Part shown: positions 47,738 to 58,023 of the stretch, in pieces
How the letters are laid out: each line of letters starts with the position of its first letter
Position numbering within the stretch: position 1 is the first letter of the stretch
NCBI GenBank assembly: GCA_027658995.1
Contig: JAQDQK010000005.1
Coordinates: 124,001 to 188,000, forward strand
Direction of reading: 5' to 3'
Length of the DNA: 64,000 bases
From: Propionibacteriaceae bacterium AM104-82
GTDB taxonomy: Bacteria > Actinomycetota > Actinomycetes > Propionibacteriales > Propionibacteriaceae
Notes under the pieces: model-generated
Database searches by the model: none
What the model saw: only the letters and a program-made list of their open reading frames with translations
Told to the model about the DNA's origin: nothing
Position numbers and translations under genes: made by a program

Positions 47738-47750
47738 GGAGAGGTTCTGG

Positions 47751-48473
47751 CTAGGCGCAGCCCTCTGGGCCGCAGGCGTCGCCGGCCTGGCCGTCGACGG
47801 TGATCAGCCCCGGCTTCTGCTCGGCGAGCGCCGTGTTGAGGACCTGGAGGAACAGTTCGGTCGGCTGGGCGCCTGAGACGCCGTACTTCTCGTCGACGAC
47901 GAAGAACGGCACGCCGCGGACGCCGAGTTGGGCGGCGGTGCGGATGTCGTCCTCGACGGCGCGGTCGAGTTCCTCGGAGTCGAGCGCGTCGCGCGCGGCG
48001 GCCTCGTCGAGGCCCGCCTCGGTCGCGAGCCGGACTAGGACGTCACGATCACCGGTGTCGAGGCCCTGCTCGAAGTGCGCAGACAGCAGCGACTCCTTCA
48101 GTGCGTCAGTGCGCGAACCCGAGTCGAGCGCGTCGGCCCGCTTGGCCGCCTGCAGGACGCGGTGCGCGCGTCGCGAGTTCGCGACGACGAGGTTGGGGAA
48201 GTCGTAGTGCAGGCCCTCGCCCTCGGCGTTCAGTCGCACCTGCTCGACCATCTGCTCGACGGCCTCGCGCGGCATCCCCTTGGTCTCGACGAGGTAGGCG
48301 ATCTCGTCGCGATCGGAGTGCTCGGGCAGCGTCGGGTCGAGTTGGAAACTCCGCCAGGTCACCTTGACCTGGTCGCGCTGGGGGAACTCCTCCAGCGCCT
48401 TCTCGAAGCGGCGCTTGCCGATGAAGCACCAGGGGCAGGCGATGTCGGACCAGATCTGGATGTCGATGCTCAC
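47751..48473 (-). CDS. DsbA-family (FrnE-like) thioredoxin-fold oxidoreductase
   Basis: 240 residues, cytosolic (no signal peptide). SDIACPWCFIGKRRFEKAL carries the CPWC redox site of the FrnE branch. RGVPFFVVDEKYGVSGAQP contains the cis-Pro (VP). The C-terminus has an additional C-x4-C pair (DACGPEGCA). It catalyses disulfide exchange or related thiol chemistry. The start is GTG. It is divergent from the methyltransferase fusion gene, with 53 bases between. Confidence 0.88.
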   Translation of the reverse strand: MSIDIQIWSDIACPWCFIGKRRFEKALEEFPQRDQVKVTWRSFQLDPTLPEHSDRDEIAYLVETKGMPREAVEQMVEQVRLNAEGEGLHYDFPNLVVANSRRAHRVLQAAKRADALDSGSRTDALKESLLSAHFEQGLDTGDRDVLVRLATEAGLDEAAARDALDSEELDRAVEDDIRTAAQLGVRGVPFFVVDEKYGVSGAQPTELFLQVLNTALAEQKPGLITVDGQAGDACGPEGCA

Positions 48474-48526
48474 ACCTTGATTGAACCATGAACTACCAAA
48501 GACCCTCCTGGTGGAAGAATCACCTC

Positions 48527-50029
48527 GTGCGCTACATCCTCTTTCCCGGCCGACACCACCTGATCACGGCCTTCCAACTCCGCCACCTCGCCGCCCTGGT
48601 GGCCGCCAACGAAGGAGCGGAGGTCGTCTGGGCCATCACCAGCGCCGACCACGGCGGTACACAGCGCAACCCGATCCAGGGCGAGCGCAGGCTGGGACTG
48701 GTCGAGGCCGTCACCGCTGAGGCGGGCCTCCCGTCGCTCACCTTCCTGATCGGCAACCGGCGACCGAAGCCCGACTTCGCGCACTACGTCATCGAGGAGA
48801 TCCGCACCCAGACCGGCGGCCGGGTCGCGATGACGCCCGAGAACACCCTTGTCGCCTGCTCGACGCCCGAGGTGGCCGACGGCTACCGGTCGCTCGGTTA
48901 CGCCATCGACCCGGTCGAACTCGGCACCGACGAGACGCGGCCGTGGCAGGTCGTCGAGGCGGTCATCGACGCCGGCGATGACTGGGTCGACCGGGTCGCA
49001 TCGACCATGGCCCCGGGCGCCGTCGACTACTACCGCCGCTACGGCCTGGCCGCCACCATCCAGTCGATCTACGCCGACCCCCTGATCGACTCCGACGACG
49101 GCGACATCACCGTCACCCGCGACTACGCCACCTACCGCGCCGCCTTCGAGAACAACGCGTGGCGCAAGGTCACCGAGTTCGCCGACGCGGTTCGCCCCGG
49201 CCGGATCGTCGACGTCGGCTGCGCGACGGGCCAGACGATCAAACTGCTGAGCGAACTGCCCGAACTCTTCGAGTCCGACTTCTACGGCGTCGAGGTCGCC
49301 CGGCCGCTGTACGAGATCTGCGAGCAGCGCCGCTCCAACGGGGAGTTCGGAGACGCCAACGTCTTCTTCCACCAGCGCAACATCATGCAGACGCAACTGT
49401 TCGAGGACGACTCCCTCGACACCGTCATCTCGATGGCGCTCACGCACGAAATCGAGTCCTACCTTGGTCGCGAGGAACTGCTCGAGTTCTGCTCGCGGGT
49501 GTTCGCGATGCTGCGCCCCGGCGGCGTGTGGATCAACTACGACGTCGTGGGCCCGGACGGTCGCGACGACCTGGTGCTCGCCGAGCTGACCGAGGACGAC
49601 GGCGCCGCGGAGGGCGAGTTGCGGGACCTGTCGACGCGGGCGCGGTTCGAGCGGTTCGTCCACGACTTCCGCAGGGAGGAGGGCGACGGCATCAGCCATG
49701 AGCCCGTTGAGATCGACGGCAGGAGCCTTGTCCGGCTGACCAGGGGCGCGCTGTACGAGTTCCTCGCCAAGAAGGACTACGTCGACTCCTGGTACTCGGA
49801 GGCCCATGAGGCGTTCTGCTTCTTCTCCCCCTCCGAGTGGGTCGCGCTGTTGGAGGCCAACGGCTTCGTGATGACGCGCGACACCCGCGGCATCCAGAAC
49901 CCTTGGCTGATCGAGAACCGCTTCGCGCCCGCCGCGAGCGTCTTCGTGCAGGACGCCGACGGGGCGCTCGTCCCCGACGACTGGTCCTGGACCAACGTCC
50001 TTCTGGTGGCCGAGAAGCCCGCCGACTGA
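48527..50029 (+). CDS. Nucleotidyltransferase-like/SAM methyltransferase fusion protein
   Basis: 500 residues. Residues 1-150 resemble an NMN adenylyltransferase-type fold: RYILFPGRHHLITAFQLRHL aligns with the G-R-F-x-P-x-H-x-G-H region, though the second H-x-G-H is altered, and QRNPIQGERRLGLVEA aligns with the NPF-x-x-GERR segment. Residues 225-380 form a class I methyltransferase, with IVDVGCATGQTIKLL (motif I) and LRPGGVWINYD. A C-terminal part (400-500) may bind substrate. I chose the GTG at 48527, which gives the natural start MRYILFPG; the ATG at 48488 has no ribosome binding site. The physiological reaction is unknown. Confidence 0.7.
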   Translation: MRYILFPGRHHLITAFQLRHLAALVAANEGAEVVWAITSADHGGTQRNPIQGERRLGLVEAVTAEAGLPSLTFLIGNRRPKPDFAHYVIEEIRTQTGGRVAMTPENTLVACSTPEVADGYRSLGYAIDPVELGTDETRPWQVVEAVIDAGDDWVDRVASTMAPGAVDYYRRYGLAATIQSIYADPLIDSDDGDITVTRDYATYRAAFENNAWRKVTEFADAVRPGRIVDVGCATGQTIKLLSELPELFESDFYGVEVARPLYEICEQRRSNGEFGDANVFFHQRNIMQTQLFEDDSLDTVISMALTHEIESYLGREELLEFCSRVFAMLRPGGVWINYDVVGPDGRDDLVLAELTEDDGAAEGELRDLSTRARFERFVHDFRREEGDGISHEPVEIDGRSLVRLTRGALYEFLAKKDYVDSWYSEAHEAFCFFSPSEWVALLEANGFVMTRDTRGIQNPWLIENRFAPAASVFVQDADGALVPDDWSWTNVLLVAEKPAD

Positions 50030-50050
50030 GCCTCCTCGCCTGGCAGGACC

Positions 50051-50600
50051 CGCCGATTGAGCCATGAAGGACGCGCAGCGGACTTCATCGGGAACCGCCG
50101 ATTGAGCCACGAAGGACGCGACAGCGAACTTCATCGGGAACCGCCGATTGAGCCATGAAGGACGCGACAGCGGACTTCATCGGTCGAAATCTCCGCGACG
50201 ACACCGCCCAACCCGGCCCAGGACCCTGCACCGTTCGCCAGAGGTTTCGACACATCAGCGGGCGACTCCGTCGCCGCGGCTGACACCCGCCGATTGAGCC
50301 ATGAAGGACGCGACAGCGGACTTCATCGGTCGAAATCACCGCGACAACGCCACCCAACCCGGCCCAGGACCCTGCACCGTTCGCCAGAGGCTTCGACACA
50401 GCGGCGGGCGACTCCGTCGCCGCGGCTGGCATCCGCCGATTGAGCCATGAAGGACGCGACAGCGGACTTCATCGGTCGAAATCACCCCGACGACCCCGCC
50501 CAACCCAACCCCAGGACCCTGCACCGTTCACCAGAGGGTTTCGACGCACCAGCAGGCGACTCCGTCGCCGCGGCCGGCCCAACCAGCAGCCCGCCGGGTC
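50051..50600. repeat. Composite intergenic repeat array 2
   Basis: Built from the same two modules as the array at 41 kb: module 1 five times (from 50053, 50098, 50143, 50290 and 50436) and module 2 three times. The later part is a 146-bp composite period, module 1 plus a spacer plus module 2. The array ends about 50 bases before the cysS start. The methyltransferase fusion gene ends 22 bases before it. Confidence 0.92.
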
Positions 50601-50644
50601 GTCGCGGCTGGCTGGAGCAGCAGGTCACGGTAAACTTGCCGACC

Positions 50645-52090
50645 GTGACGCTCAAGCTCTATGACACCGCGACCCGCTCAGTGCGCGAGTTCGTCCCCCT
50701 GCGCGAGGACGAGGTGTCGATCTACCACTGCGGACTCACCGTCCAGGCGTCCCCGCACCTCGGGCACATCCGCAAGGAGGTCGTCTTCGACGTCCTGCGC
50801 CGCTGGCTCCAGCACAAGGGCTTCCAGGTCAAGGTGGTGGCCAACGTCACCGACATCGACGACAAGATCCTCACCAAGTCCGCCGAGAACGGCGAGGACT
50901 GGTTCGCGCTGGCCTACCGATTCGAGCGCGAACTCCACGACGCCTACGCATCGCTCGGCTGCATCCCGCCGACCTACGAGCCCCGCGCGACCGGCCACGT
51001 CCCCGAGATGCTCGAACTCACCCAGGAACTGATCGACGCCGGCCACGCCTACGTCGCCCCCGACGGCTCCGGCGACGTGTACTTCGACGTGATGAGCTGG
51101 CCCCGCTACGGCGAGCTCAGCGGCATGAAGGTCGACGAGATGGAGCCGGCCGCCGACGCCGACCCGCGCGGCAAGCGCGACCCCCGCGACTTCGCCCTCT
51201 GGAAGGGCCACAAGCCGGGCGAGCCGGAGACGGCGTCCTGGCCGTCGCCCTGGGGCCGCGGCCGCCCCGGCTGGCACCTCGAATGCTCCGCCATGGCGGG
51301 GAAGTACCTGGGCGACACGTTCGACATCCACGGCGGCGGCATCGACCTGCGGTTCCCGCACCACGAGAACGAACTGGCCCAGTCCGCGGCCGCCGGGCGC
51401 GGCTTCGCGCGCTACTGGATGCACAACGCCTGGGTCACCATGGCCGGCGAGAAGATGAGCAAGTCGCTCGGCAACACCGCGCTGGTCTCCGAGGTCACGA
51501 AGGCCTACAACCCGCGCGCCGTCCGCTTCTTCCTGCTGAGCCCCCACTACCGCTCGACCATCGAGTTCTCCCCGGCCGACGAGGGCACCCGCGGGTCGCT
51601 CACGGAGGCCGAGAAGGCGATCGACCGGATCGACTCGTTCATGAAGCGCGCCGCCGAGTTCGCGGGCCCGAGCGACCCGGTCACGGCCGCGCCGACGGAG
51701 AACCCCCACTTCGCCGCCTTCGCCTCCGCGATGGACGACGACCTTGGCACGCCCGCGGCCGTCGCCGCACTGTTCGAGGCCATCCGCACCGGCAACCAGG
51801 CCGTCGCGGCAGGAGACAAGGAGACGGCGCGGTCGCGACTGCTCGCCGTCGCCTCGATGCTCGACGTCCTCGGGCTGAACCCCGGCTCCCCCGAGTGGGC
51901 CGACCGGGACGCGGGCAGCGACCTCACCCCCGTCGTCGACGGCCTCGTCGGCGCCCTCCTCGAGCAGCGGGCCGCAGCGCGCGCCGCGAAGGACTGGGCC
52001 GCCGCCGACGCGATCCGCGACACCCTGGCCGCCACCGGCCTGAAGATCACCGACACCCCTGACGGGGCCACCTGGAGCCTGGAGAAGTAA
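50645..52090 (+). CDS. cysS: Cysteinyl-tRNA synthetase
   Basis: 481 residues; charges tRNA-Cys. [16 protein letters not shown] opens the protein. The HIGH-like motif is [14 protein letters not shown], with zinc ligands at C28 (YHCGLTV) and in the later WHLECSAM and HHENELAQS segments. EKMSKSLGN is the KMSKS loop. Length is normal. The GTG at 50645 matches the family start. The frame is also open back into the repeat array (to 50447), but that region is repetitive and must be non-coding. It shares one base with the rlmB start (TAATG). Confidence 0.95.
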   Translation: MTLKLYDTATRSVREFVPLREDEVSIYHCGLTVQASPHLGHIRKEVVFDVLRRWLQHKGFQVKVVANVTDIDDKILTKSAENGEDWFALAYRFERELHDAYASLGCIPPTYEPRATGHVPEMLELTQELIDAGHAYVAPDGSGDVYFDVMSWPRYGELSGMKVDEMEPAADADPRGKRDPRDFALWKGHKPGEPETASWPSPWGRGRPGWHLECSAMAGKYLGDTFDIHGGGIDLRFPHHENELAQSAAAGRGFARYWMHNAWVTMAGEKMSKSLGNTALVSEVTKAYNPRAVRFFLLSPHYRSTIEFSPADEGTRGSLTEAEKAIDRIDSFMKRAAEFAGPSDPVTAAPTENPHFAAFASAMDDDLGTPAAVAALFEAIRTGNQAVAAGDKETARSRLLAVASMLDVLGLNPGSPEWADRDAGSDLTPVVDGLVGALLEQRAAARAAKDWAAADAIRDTLAATGLKITDTPDGATWSLEK

Positions 52091-53043
52091 TGGCCGGCAA
52101 CTCATCGCGCCGAGGCGCAACAAGCAAGGGCAAGGGAAAGGCCGCCGGTTCAGGCGGGCGGATCCGCAAGTCCCTCGAGGGCCGCGGCCCGACGCCGAGG
52201 GCGGAGGACCGCGTCTACCACAAGGCCTACAAGGCCAAGAAGGCCGCGCAGAAGCACCAGTCGACGCAGCCGCGTAAGCCCGCCCGCGGGCAGGTCGGCG
52301 CCGACTGGGTCGTCGGGCGCAACCCCGTCTTCGAGGCCATGACGGCGGGGCTGCCCGTCAAGCAGGCCTATGTCGCCGAGGGTGCCGAGCGTGACGACCG
52401 GCTCCGCGACATCCTGAAGTTCGCCGCAGAGAACTCCGTGCCGCTGCTGCAGGTGACCCGCGCCGAACTGGACCGCGTCACCGGCGGCCTCGTGCACCAG
52501 GGCGTCGCCCTGCAACTGCCCGCCTACGAGTACGCCGATGTCGAGGACGTCCTGGCCGACGCGCTCGACGCCGACGGCATCGTCGTCGCGCTCGACGGGA
52601 TCACCGATCCGCGCAACCTGGGCGCGATCATCCGCTCCGCCGCCGCGTTCGGCGCGAAGGGCATCGTCATCCCGTCGCGACGTTCGGCGTCGATGACGGC
52701 CGCCGCCTGGAAGACCTCCGCGGGGGCGGCCGCCCGGTTGCCGATCGCGATGGCCACCAACCTGAACCGCGCTCTCGAGCAGGCGTCGAAGATGGGCTTC
52801 ACGATCGTCGGGCTCGCGGGCGAGGGCGAGGTTCCCGTCGCGGGTGCCCCCGGCATCGACGGCCCGTTGGTGATCGTGGTCGGCTCGGAGGACGAGGGCC
52901 TCGCGCGCCTGGTGCGGGAGCACTGCGACGCGCTGATCTCGATCCCGATCGCCAGCGCGGTGGAGTCGCTCAACGCCTCGGTGGCCGCGGCGATCGCGCT
53001 GTACGAGGTCGCGCAGCAGCGGGCTAACGTTCCATCGGAGTGA
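52090..53043 (+). CDS. rlmB: 23S rRNA (guanosine-2'-O-)-methyltransferase RlmB-type (SpoU family)
   Basis: 317 residues. A basic, disordered N-terminus of about 75 residues (Lys/Arg/Gly-rich) is followed by the substrate-binding domain (about 75-145) and the SPOUT knot (150-315). VVALDGITDPRNLGAIIRSA is motif 1. LVIVVGSEDEGLARLV is motif 2. ISIPIASAVESLNASVAAAI is motif 3. The cysS-rlmB pair is typical of actinobacteria. The start overlaps cysS by one base. Its end overlaps the convergent lipoprotein gene by 20 bases. Confidence 0.92.
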   Translation: MAGNSSRRGATSKGKGKAAGSGGRIRKSLEGRGPTPRAEDRVYHKAYKAKKAAQKHQSTQPRKPARGQVGADWVVGRNPVFEAMTAGLPVKQAYVAEGAERDDRLRDILKFAAENSVPLLQVTRAELDRVTGGLVHQGVALQLPAYEYADVEDVLADALDADGIVVALDGITDPRNLGAIIRSAAAFGAKGIVIPSRRSASMTAAAWKTSAGAAARLPIAMATNLNRALEQASKMGFTIVGLAGEGEVPVAGAPGIDGPLVIVVGSEDEGLARLVREHCDALISIPIASAVESLNASVAAAIALYEVAQQRANVPSE

Positions 53044-54205
53044 ACTTCAGGCGGAACATCACCTGCTGAGGCGCGCCGATGAACTGCGCGGCGACGTCTG
53101 GATGGTCCGTGTAGCGGGCCACCATCCGCCCGACGGGGTTGCAGGTGATCCGCGCCTGGTCGTCGCCGTCCGGGATGCTCCACGTCACGTCGAGCGTCTT
53201 CGACTCGCGCTGGATCTGTTCCGTGGTGATGCCGCCCTCGATGGGCAGCGCCTCAATGGGGGCGGAGGTGCCCGCCTGGTAGACGAATGACCGCGGTACG
53301 TCGAGCGTCATGATGATGGCGGGCGTGGCCGGGGTGAACGTGACGAGGGCGTTCATCTTCACGTAGAGCCACTGCGATCCCTCGGGCGCCCAGCCCTCGG
53401 TGGTCAGCCACGGCACCAGGCCGCCCCCGGCGTCGGGCTTGAGGCCGAGCCGGAAGTTGGAGCGCTGCACCTGCTCGTTGACCTTGTCTGTCTGGATGTC
53501 GCGACGCAGCACCGCCGAGGTCTCGCTGACGCCGATGGTGACGCGCTCGCGGAAGCCGCGGGTCGCGGCCCAGTCCGCGTCGACCTCGGGAGCGCCGGTC
53601 CGCAGGTCGACGCGCACCGTCTTCCCCTCGTCCCTGACGGCGAGCTTGACGCTCTCCCCCGTGCGGACGCACAGGATGATGAGCGCCCATGGCCGCGCGT
53701 AGCCCTCCGCAGGGCTGAACACCCCGAACGGGGCCGTCAGCGGCAGCTTGATCGCCTCATTGACCTCGATCGCGACCTGGGCGACGTGTTCGCCGCCGTC
53801 CTTGCCCGCGTCGCCGAAGACGGGGCTGCCCGCCTCCATGGTGAACGCGACAAGTTCGTGGCCCTCCGGCGCCCGGATGGGGCTGGGTTCCCGCACCTGG
53901 CGGCTGGTCTTGGCACCGAGTTCGGCGCCGACGAACGTCCGGTCGAGGCGGGCGTCGAAGTGCGGGGTCGAGACCCACTGCGACGACATGGCGCCCTCGT
54001 CGAGGGTCCTGGCGTCGGAGTCGGGCGACTGCGCGAAGTAGTCCGGTCGGACCTCCTTGCCCGCGGCGCCCGATTCCCCGCCGTCGGGGTTCGCCTCCGT
54101 CGACTCCCAGACGATCGGGCTGAACGAGCAGCCGGTCAATCCGGACACGGCAAGCAGCGCGAGGGCGGAACGTCTGGTCAGTGGCACGCAGTCAGGGTAG
54201 TTCAT
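53024..54205 (-). CDS. Putative lipoprotein, function unknown
   Basis: 393 residues. The N-terminus LTRRSALALLAVSGLTGC has twin arginines and a lipobox, suggesting a lipoprotein, perhaps exported by Tat. The mature part is probably all-beta (several ITIGVSET- and VRVDLRTG-like strands) with no recognised domain. RDEGKTVRVDLRTGAPEVDA is a representative region. Start choice is uncertain: ATG at 54205 or GTG at 54187, neither with a good ribosome binding site. Convergent with and overlapping rlmB at its end by 20 bases. Confidence 0.65.
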   Translation of the reverse strand: MNYPDCVPLTRRSALALLAVSGLTGCSFSPIVWESTEANPDGGESGAAGKEVRPDYFAQSPDSDARTLDEGAMSSQWVSTPHFDARLDRTFVGAELGAKTSRQVREPSPIRAPEGHELVAFTMEAGSPVFGDAGKDGGEHVAQVAIEVNEAIKLPLTAPFGVFSPAEGYARPWALIILCVRTGESVKLAVRDEGKTVRVDLRTGAPEVDADWAATRGFRERVTIGVSETSAVLRRDIQTDKVNEQVQRSNFRLGLKPDAGGGLVPWLTTEGWAPEGSQWLYVKMNALVTFTPATPAIIMTLDVPRSFVYQAGTSAPIEALPIEGGITTEQIQRESKTLDVTWSIPDGDDQARITCNPVGRMVARYTDHPDVAAQFIGAPQQVMFRLKFTPMER

Positions 54206-54290
54206 CGGCTGCCCACGGCCCACGACCGAGGCGGGCGCCACGGGCGCTCCGGGATAAGGTGTCTACATCCCGTCCTATCTGAGGAGAACT

Positions 54291-55727
54291 GTGAGCGATC
54301 TCGAGTCGATCTCGTCGGCGTATCAGACCCTGTTCAGCATGATTGAGGCCGTCGAACCGCGGGTCGCCGCGGCCACCCGGCAGGAACTCACCGATCAGCG
54401 CAACTCGCTGAAGCTGATCGCGTCTGAGAACTACGCAAGCCTTCCTGTGCTGGCCACCATGGGCACCTGGATGAGCGACAAGTACGCCGAGGGTACGGTC
54501 GGTCACCGCTTCTACGCCGGCTGCCAGAACGTCGACACCGTCGAGTCGGTCGCCGCCGAGCACGCCCGCGAACTGTTCGGCGCCGAGTACGCCTACGTTC
54601 AGCCCCACTCCGGCATCGACGCGAACCTGACCGCCTACTGGGCGATCCTCGCGCACAAGATCGAGTCGCCAGCGCTCGCCGAGTTCGGCGTCAAGGGCGT
54701 CGCTGACCTCAGCGAGGCCGACTGGGAGAACCTGCGCCGCCGCTTCGGCGAGCAGCGCCTGCTCGGCATGTCCCTCGACGCAGGCGGCCACCTGACGCAC
54801 GGCTTCCGGCCCAACGTGTCGGGCAAGATGTTCCACCAGCGCTCCTACGGCACCAACCCCGAGACCCAACTGCTCGACTACGACGCCCTCGCCGCGCAGG
54901 CGCGCGAGTTCAAGCCGCTCGTCATCGTCGCCGGCTACTCCGCCTACCCGCGCCGCGTGAACTTCGCCAAGATGCGCGAGATCGCTGACGAGGTTGGCGC
55001 GGTGCTGATGGTCGACATGGCGCACTTCGCGGGTCTGGTCGCAGGCAAGGTATTCACGGGCGACGAGGACCCGGTGCCCCACGCCGATGTCGTCACCACC
55101 ACGACGCACAAGTCGCTGCGCGGCCCGCGCGGCGGCATGATCCTGGCGACCGGCGAGTACGCACCGTCCGTGGACCGCGGCTGCCCGCTGGTGCTCGGCG
55201 GCCCGCTCGCCAACGTGATGGCAGCAAAGGCGGTCGCCCTGGCTGAGGCCCGCACCTCGGCGTTCCAGACCTACGCGCAGAACGTCGCAGACAACGCCAA
55301 GGCGCTCGCCGAGGGCCTCCTGAACCGCGACGCGACGCTGGTCACCGGCGGCACCGACAACCACCTGGTGCTGCTCGACGTCCGCAACTTCGGCCTCACC
55401 GGACGGCAGGCCGAGTCGGCCCTGCTCGACGCGGGCATCGTCACCAACCGCAACGCGGTGCCCAACGATCCCAACGGCGCGTGGTACACCACGGGCGTTC
55501 GCCTCGGCACCCCCGCCCTGACCAGCCGCGGCTTCACCACCTCGGACATGGACGCGGTCGCCGACATGATCGTGTCGGTGCTGAAGGCCACCACGCCTGC
55601 GACGACGGCAGCGGGCAAGCCAGGCAAGGCGAAGTACGACCTGACCGACGATGCCCGTGACGCGTCGCAGGCCGAGGCGCAGCGCCTGCTCGACCTGCAC
55701 CCGCTGTACCCGGGCCTCGAACTCTGA
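54291..55727 (+). CDS. glyA: Serine hydroxymethyltransferase
   Basis: 478 residues, PLP enzyme that interconverts serine and glycine with tetrahydrofolate. [19 protein letters not shown] and [19 protein letters not shown] are N-terminal signatures. [15 protein letters not shown] carries the PLP lysine. [14 protein letters not shown] is near the C-terminus. It is longer than the common 415-residue form because of an insertion at about 120-165 ([14 protein letters not shown] onward), a known longer subtype. The GTG start has GAGGAGAACT upstream. A textbook terminator follows. Confidence 0.95.
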   Translation: MSDLESISSAYQTLFSMIEAVEPRVAAATRQELTDQRNSLKLIASENYASLPVLATMGTWMSDKYAEGTVGHRFYAGCQNVDTVESVAAEHARELFGAEYAYVQPHSGIDANLTAYWAILAHKIESPALAEFGVKGVADLSEADWENLRRRFGEQRLLGMSLDAGGHLTHGFRPNVSGKMFHQRSYGTNPETQLLDYDALAAQAREFKPLVIVAGYSAYPRRVNFAKMREIADEVGAVLMVDMAHFAGLVAGKVFTGDEDPVPHADVVTTTTHKSLRGPRGGMILATGEYAPSVDRGCPLVLGGPLANVMAAKAVALAEARTSAFQTYAQNVADNAKALAEGLLNRDATLVTGGTDNHLVLLDVRNFGLTGRQAESALLDAGIVTNRNAVPNDPNGAWYTTGVRLGTPALTSRGFTTSDMDAVADMIVSVLKATTPATTAAGKPGKAKYDLTDDARDASQAEAQRLLDLHPLYPGLEL

Positions 55728-55738
55728 TCCTGGGATTG

Positions 55739-55772
55739 AAAAGAGGGGCGGCCGGTTGGCCGCCCCTCTTTT
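55739..55772 (+). terminator. Terminator of glyA
   Basis: 15-bp stem AAAAGAGGGGCGGCC with loop GGTT, ending in a run of T. It is the clearest intrinsic terminator in the window. Confidence 0.95.
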
Positions 55773-55873
55773 TCTTGCGTGTCGTCGGGTTGAGCGTGGG
55801 CGGTGATGGTGGTTCGTGGCCGGTCCGAGCACGGGCGTGCGTTCGGCGTCGGCCGGCGATCACCGCTCACCGC

Positions 55874-57532
55874 CTAGCGGCCGAAGAGTTCTCCCTGCAC
55901 GGTGTGCACGAACTGCATCAGCGACGCGGGCAGGTCCTGCAGGTGCCAGGTGTCGGGCGCGTGGTACCAGTGCAGCGCGTCGGGGTCGGGCCGCTCGTCC
56001 TGGTCGGCGGCGACCAGCGCCTCGATCCAGCGCTCCTTGCTGCCGAGCACCACGGTGTAGCCGAGTACCTTCGATGCCTCCACCAGTTCGCGGCCCTTCG
56101 GCAACTGGTCGGTCGGTTGGACCGCCAGGATGGACGACAGCGCCTGCAGCCCGCCCAGCAGTTCGGAGCCGGCGACGGTGCGCCGCGGCATCCGGTCGGA
56201 GATCCACACCATGCCCGCCCCGACGGCCAGCAGCACCAGCGCGAGCAGGCCGAGGTTGGTGAACGCGACGAGCAGCACCGCCGCCACCAGCGCGGCGCCG
56301 AGCGCGCCCCAGCCCTTGACGCGCCACGAGGAGCGCGTCGAATCGGGGCGCGACTCGAACCAACCCCGGGTGACGACGTCGTCGTAGAGGGCGTCCTGAA
56401 CCCTGTCGACGCCCGCGGCGAGCGCCGCGGGCAACTCCGAGACAAGCCGAGGCTCACCTGCCGGGGCGACGACGTCGAGCAGTTCACGCTCGAAGGTCGC
56501 CAGGTCGTCGGCCCCGTCGCGGCGCGTGAGGCGCCAGTCGAGCAGGCCGTGCTGGGTGCGGGGCAGTTCGGTGATCAGCAGGTGGCCGCGGACGGCGAGG
56601 TCCAGCAGCGTTGCGGTGATGTCGAGAGGGTCGACCCGCTCGTCGGCGACGGTGCCGACGTGGCCGGGGCGGATGGCGTCGCGCACCACGAAGGCGCTCT
56701 CGCCGTCGCCGACCGGCGCGAACGTCGCGATCGGGGTCGGGCCGGCCGCGCCGCTCAGGTCGCGGCCGGTGCGGCGGAACAGCGCGTAGAGCAGCGCCGC
56801 CCCCAGCAGGGCACCGAGCAGCGCCCAGCCGACCGCGGGAAGCGACACCTCGAAGGCGCGGTCGAGGCTCCATTCGTGGCGGAGGTCGGCGTCGGGCCGC
56901 ACGTCTGCCGGGCTGTAGCCGACGGTGACGACGACCTCGTCTCCCGCGTCGCGCGGGCCGTCCTGGAAGACGGGATCGGGGGTGTCGTAGGTTCCTCCGG
57001 TGACGGCGGCGCATTGGCCGATGCTGTCGACGGGGCCTGCGACGCAGTCCATGGTCTGGGCGGCGGCGCCCGTGACCGTGACGACGACCTTGGTTGCCCC
57101 GACGTTCAGGCCGTACAGCGCGGGCCAGGTGACCACCGACAGCGGACCGTCCTGCCCGGTCCCCGTCGACGTCGCGCCGACGACCCGGTAGCCGATCTCG
57201 ACCTCACCCGGAGCGTCGACCTGGGTGATCAGGGTGACCTCGTCGCCGCTCTCCTCGATGCGATCGGTTCCAGCCGCGGACGTGGCGAGGCCGTCGACCT
57301 GGAAGCGCCAGTACGACCCGGAGTCGACGGCCCAGCGCAGCGGGATGGTGCGACGCACCTCGCCGGGCGCCGCGCCGAAGGTGAGCCGTTCCTTCACGTC
57401 GAGGGAGCCGTCGGGTCGCACGGAGATGGTGACGTCGACCTGGTCGGCCACCACGTCGGCCCGCGCGGTGGGCGCGCCGAGGATCAGCAGCAGCGCGGAC
57501 AGGATCAGCAGACAGCGGACTCGTAGCGACAT
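55874..57532 (-). CDS. DUF2207-family membrane protein
   Basis: 552 residues. A signal peptide (1-25, LLILSALLLILGAPTARA) leads to an extracellular beta domain of the DUF2207 type (26-220), with VTISVRPDGSLDVKERLTF and VRRTIPLRW. A membrane segment follows at about 235-255. Then a cytoplasmic part of about 130 residues, a second hydrophobic region (about 405-445), and a C-terminal region that ends LPASLMQFVHTVQGELFGR. Function unknown; widely conserved in actinobacteria. Minus strand, 29 bases after the ispF end in chromosome order. Confidence 0.78.
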   Translation of the reverse strand: MSLRVRCLLILSALLLILGAPTARADVVADQVDVTISVRPDGSLDVKERLTFGAAPGEVRRTIPLRWAVDSGSYWRFQVDGLATSAAGTDRIEESGDEVTLITQVDAPGEVEIGYRVVGATSTGTGQDGPLSVVTWPALYGLNVGATKVVVTVTGAAAQTMDCVAGPVDSIGQCAAVTGGTYDTPDPVFQDGPRDAGDEVVVTVGYSPADVRPDADLRHEWSLDRAFEVSLPAVGWALLGALLGAALLYALFRRTGRDLSGAAGPTPIATFAPVGDGESAFVVRDAIRPGHVGTVADERVDPLDITATLLDLAVRGHLLITELPRTQHGLLDWRLTRRDGADDLATFERELLDVVAPAGEPRLVSELPAALAAGVDRVQDALYDDVVTRGWFESRPDSTRSSWRVKGWGALGAALVAAVLLVAFTNLGLLALVLLAVGAGMVWISDRMPRRTVAGSELLGGLQALSSILAVQPTDQLPKGRELVEASKVLGYTVVLGSKERWIEALVAADQDERPDPDALHWYHAPDTWHLQDLPASLMQFVHTVQGELFGR

Positions 57533-57561
57533 GGGTCCTCCTCGGACGTCAGCCTAACGGG

Positions 57562-58023
57562 CTAGTGCACCAGCGCGACGGCGATGGCCGCCACGCCCTC
57601 GCCGCGCCCCGTGAGGCCGAGGCCGTCGGTGGTGGTGGCGCTCAGCGTGACGGGCGCTCCGAGGGTCTCGCTGAGGACCTGCTGCGCCTCGTCGCGGCGC
57701 GGCGACAGTTTGGGACGGTTGCCGATCACCTGGACGGACACGTTGTCGATCTCGAGACCTGCGGCGCGGACGCGGCGAGCCGTCTCCCGCACGAAGGCGA
57801 CGCCGCTGGCACCCGCCCATTCGGGCTCCGCGGTGCCGTAGTTGGAGCCGAGGTCGCCGAGGCCTGCGGCCGAGAGCAGCGCGTCGCACAGCGCGTGGGC
57901 CGCGACGTCGCCGTCGGAATGCCCGGCGAGGCCCGAGGGCTCGTCGGGGAAGTGCAGGCCCGCGACCCACATGGGCACTCCGGGGCTGAGGGTGTGGACG
58001 TCAGTCCCGATGCCGACGCGCAT
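57562..58023 (-). CDS. ispF: 2-C-methyl-D-erythritol 2,4-cyclodiphosphate synthase
   Basis: 153 residues, MEP-pathway isoprenoid biosynthesis. [15 protein letters not shown] supplies the D8 and H10 metal ligands. [22 protein letters not shown] is the conserved active-site stretch, cited in two parts: GLAGHSDGD and [24 protein letters not shown] and the C-terminal [19 protein letters not shown] complete the family match. It overlaps ispD by 23 bases, so the two are translationally coupled. Confidence 0.95.
   Translation of the reverse strand: MRVGIGTDVHTLSPGVPMWVAGLHFPDEPSGLAGHSDGDVAAHALCDALLSAAGLGDLGSNYGTAEPEWAGASGVAFVRETARRVRAAGLEIDNVSVQVIGNRPKLSPRRDEAQQVLSETLGAPVTLSATTTDGLGLTGRGEGVAAIAVALVH

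Noticed and set aside
41040..50600. CRISPR arrays
   Set aside because: The modules vary in spacing and sequence, occur in mixed order, have no unique spacers of regular length, and no cas gene is present.
50447..50644. N-terminal extension of cysS into the repeat array
   Set aside because: The family start is at the GTG of 50645. The upstream frame is repeat DNA that happens to be open.
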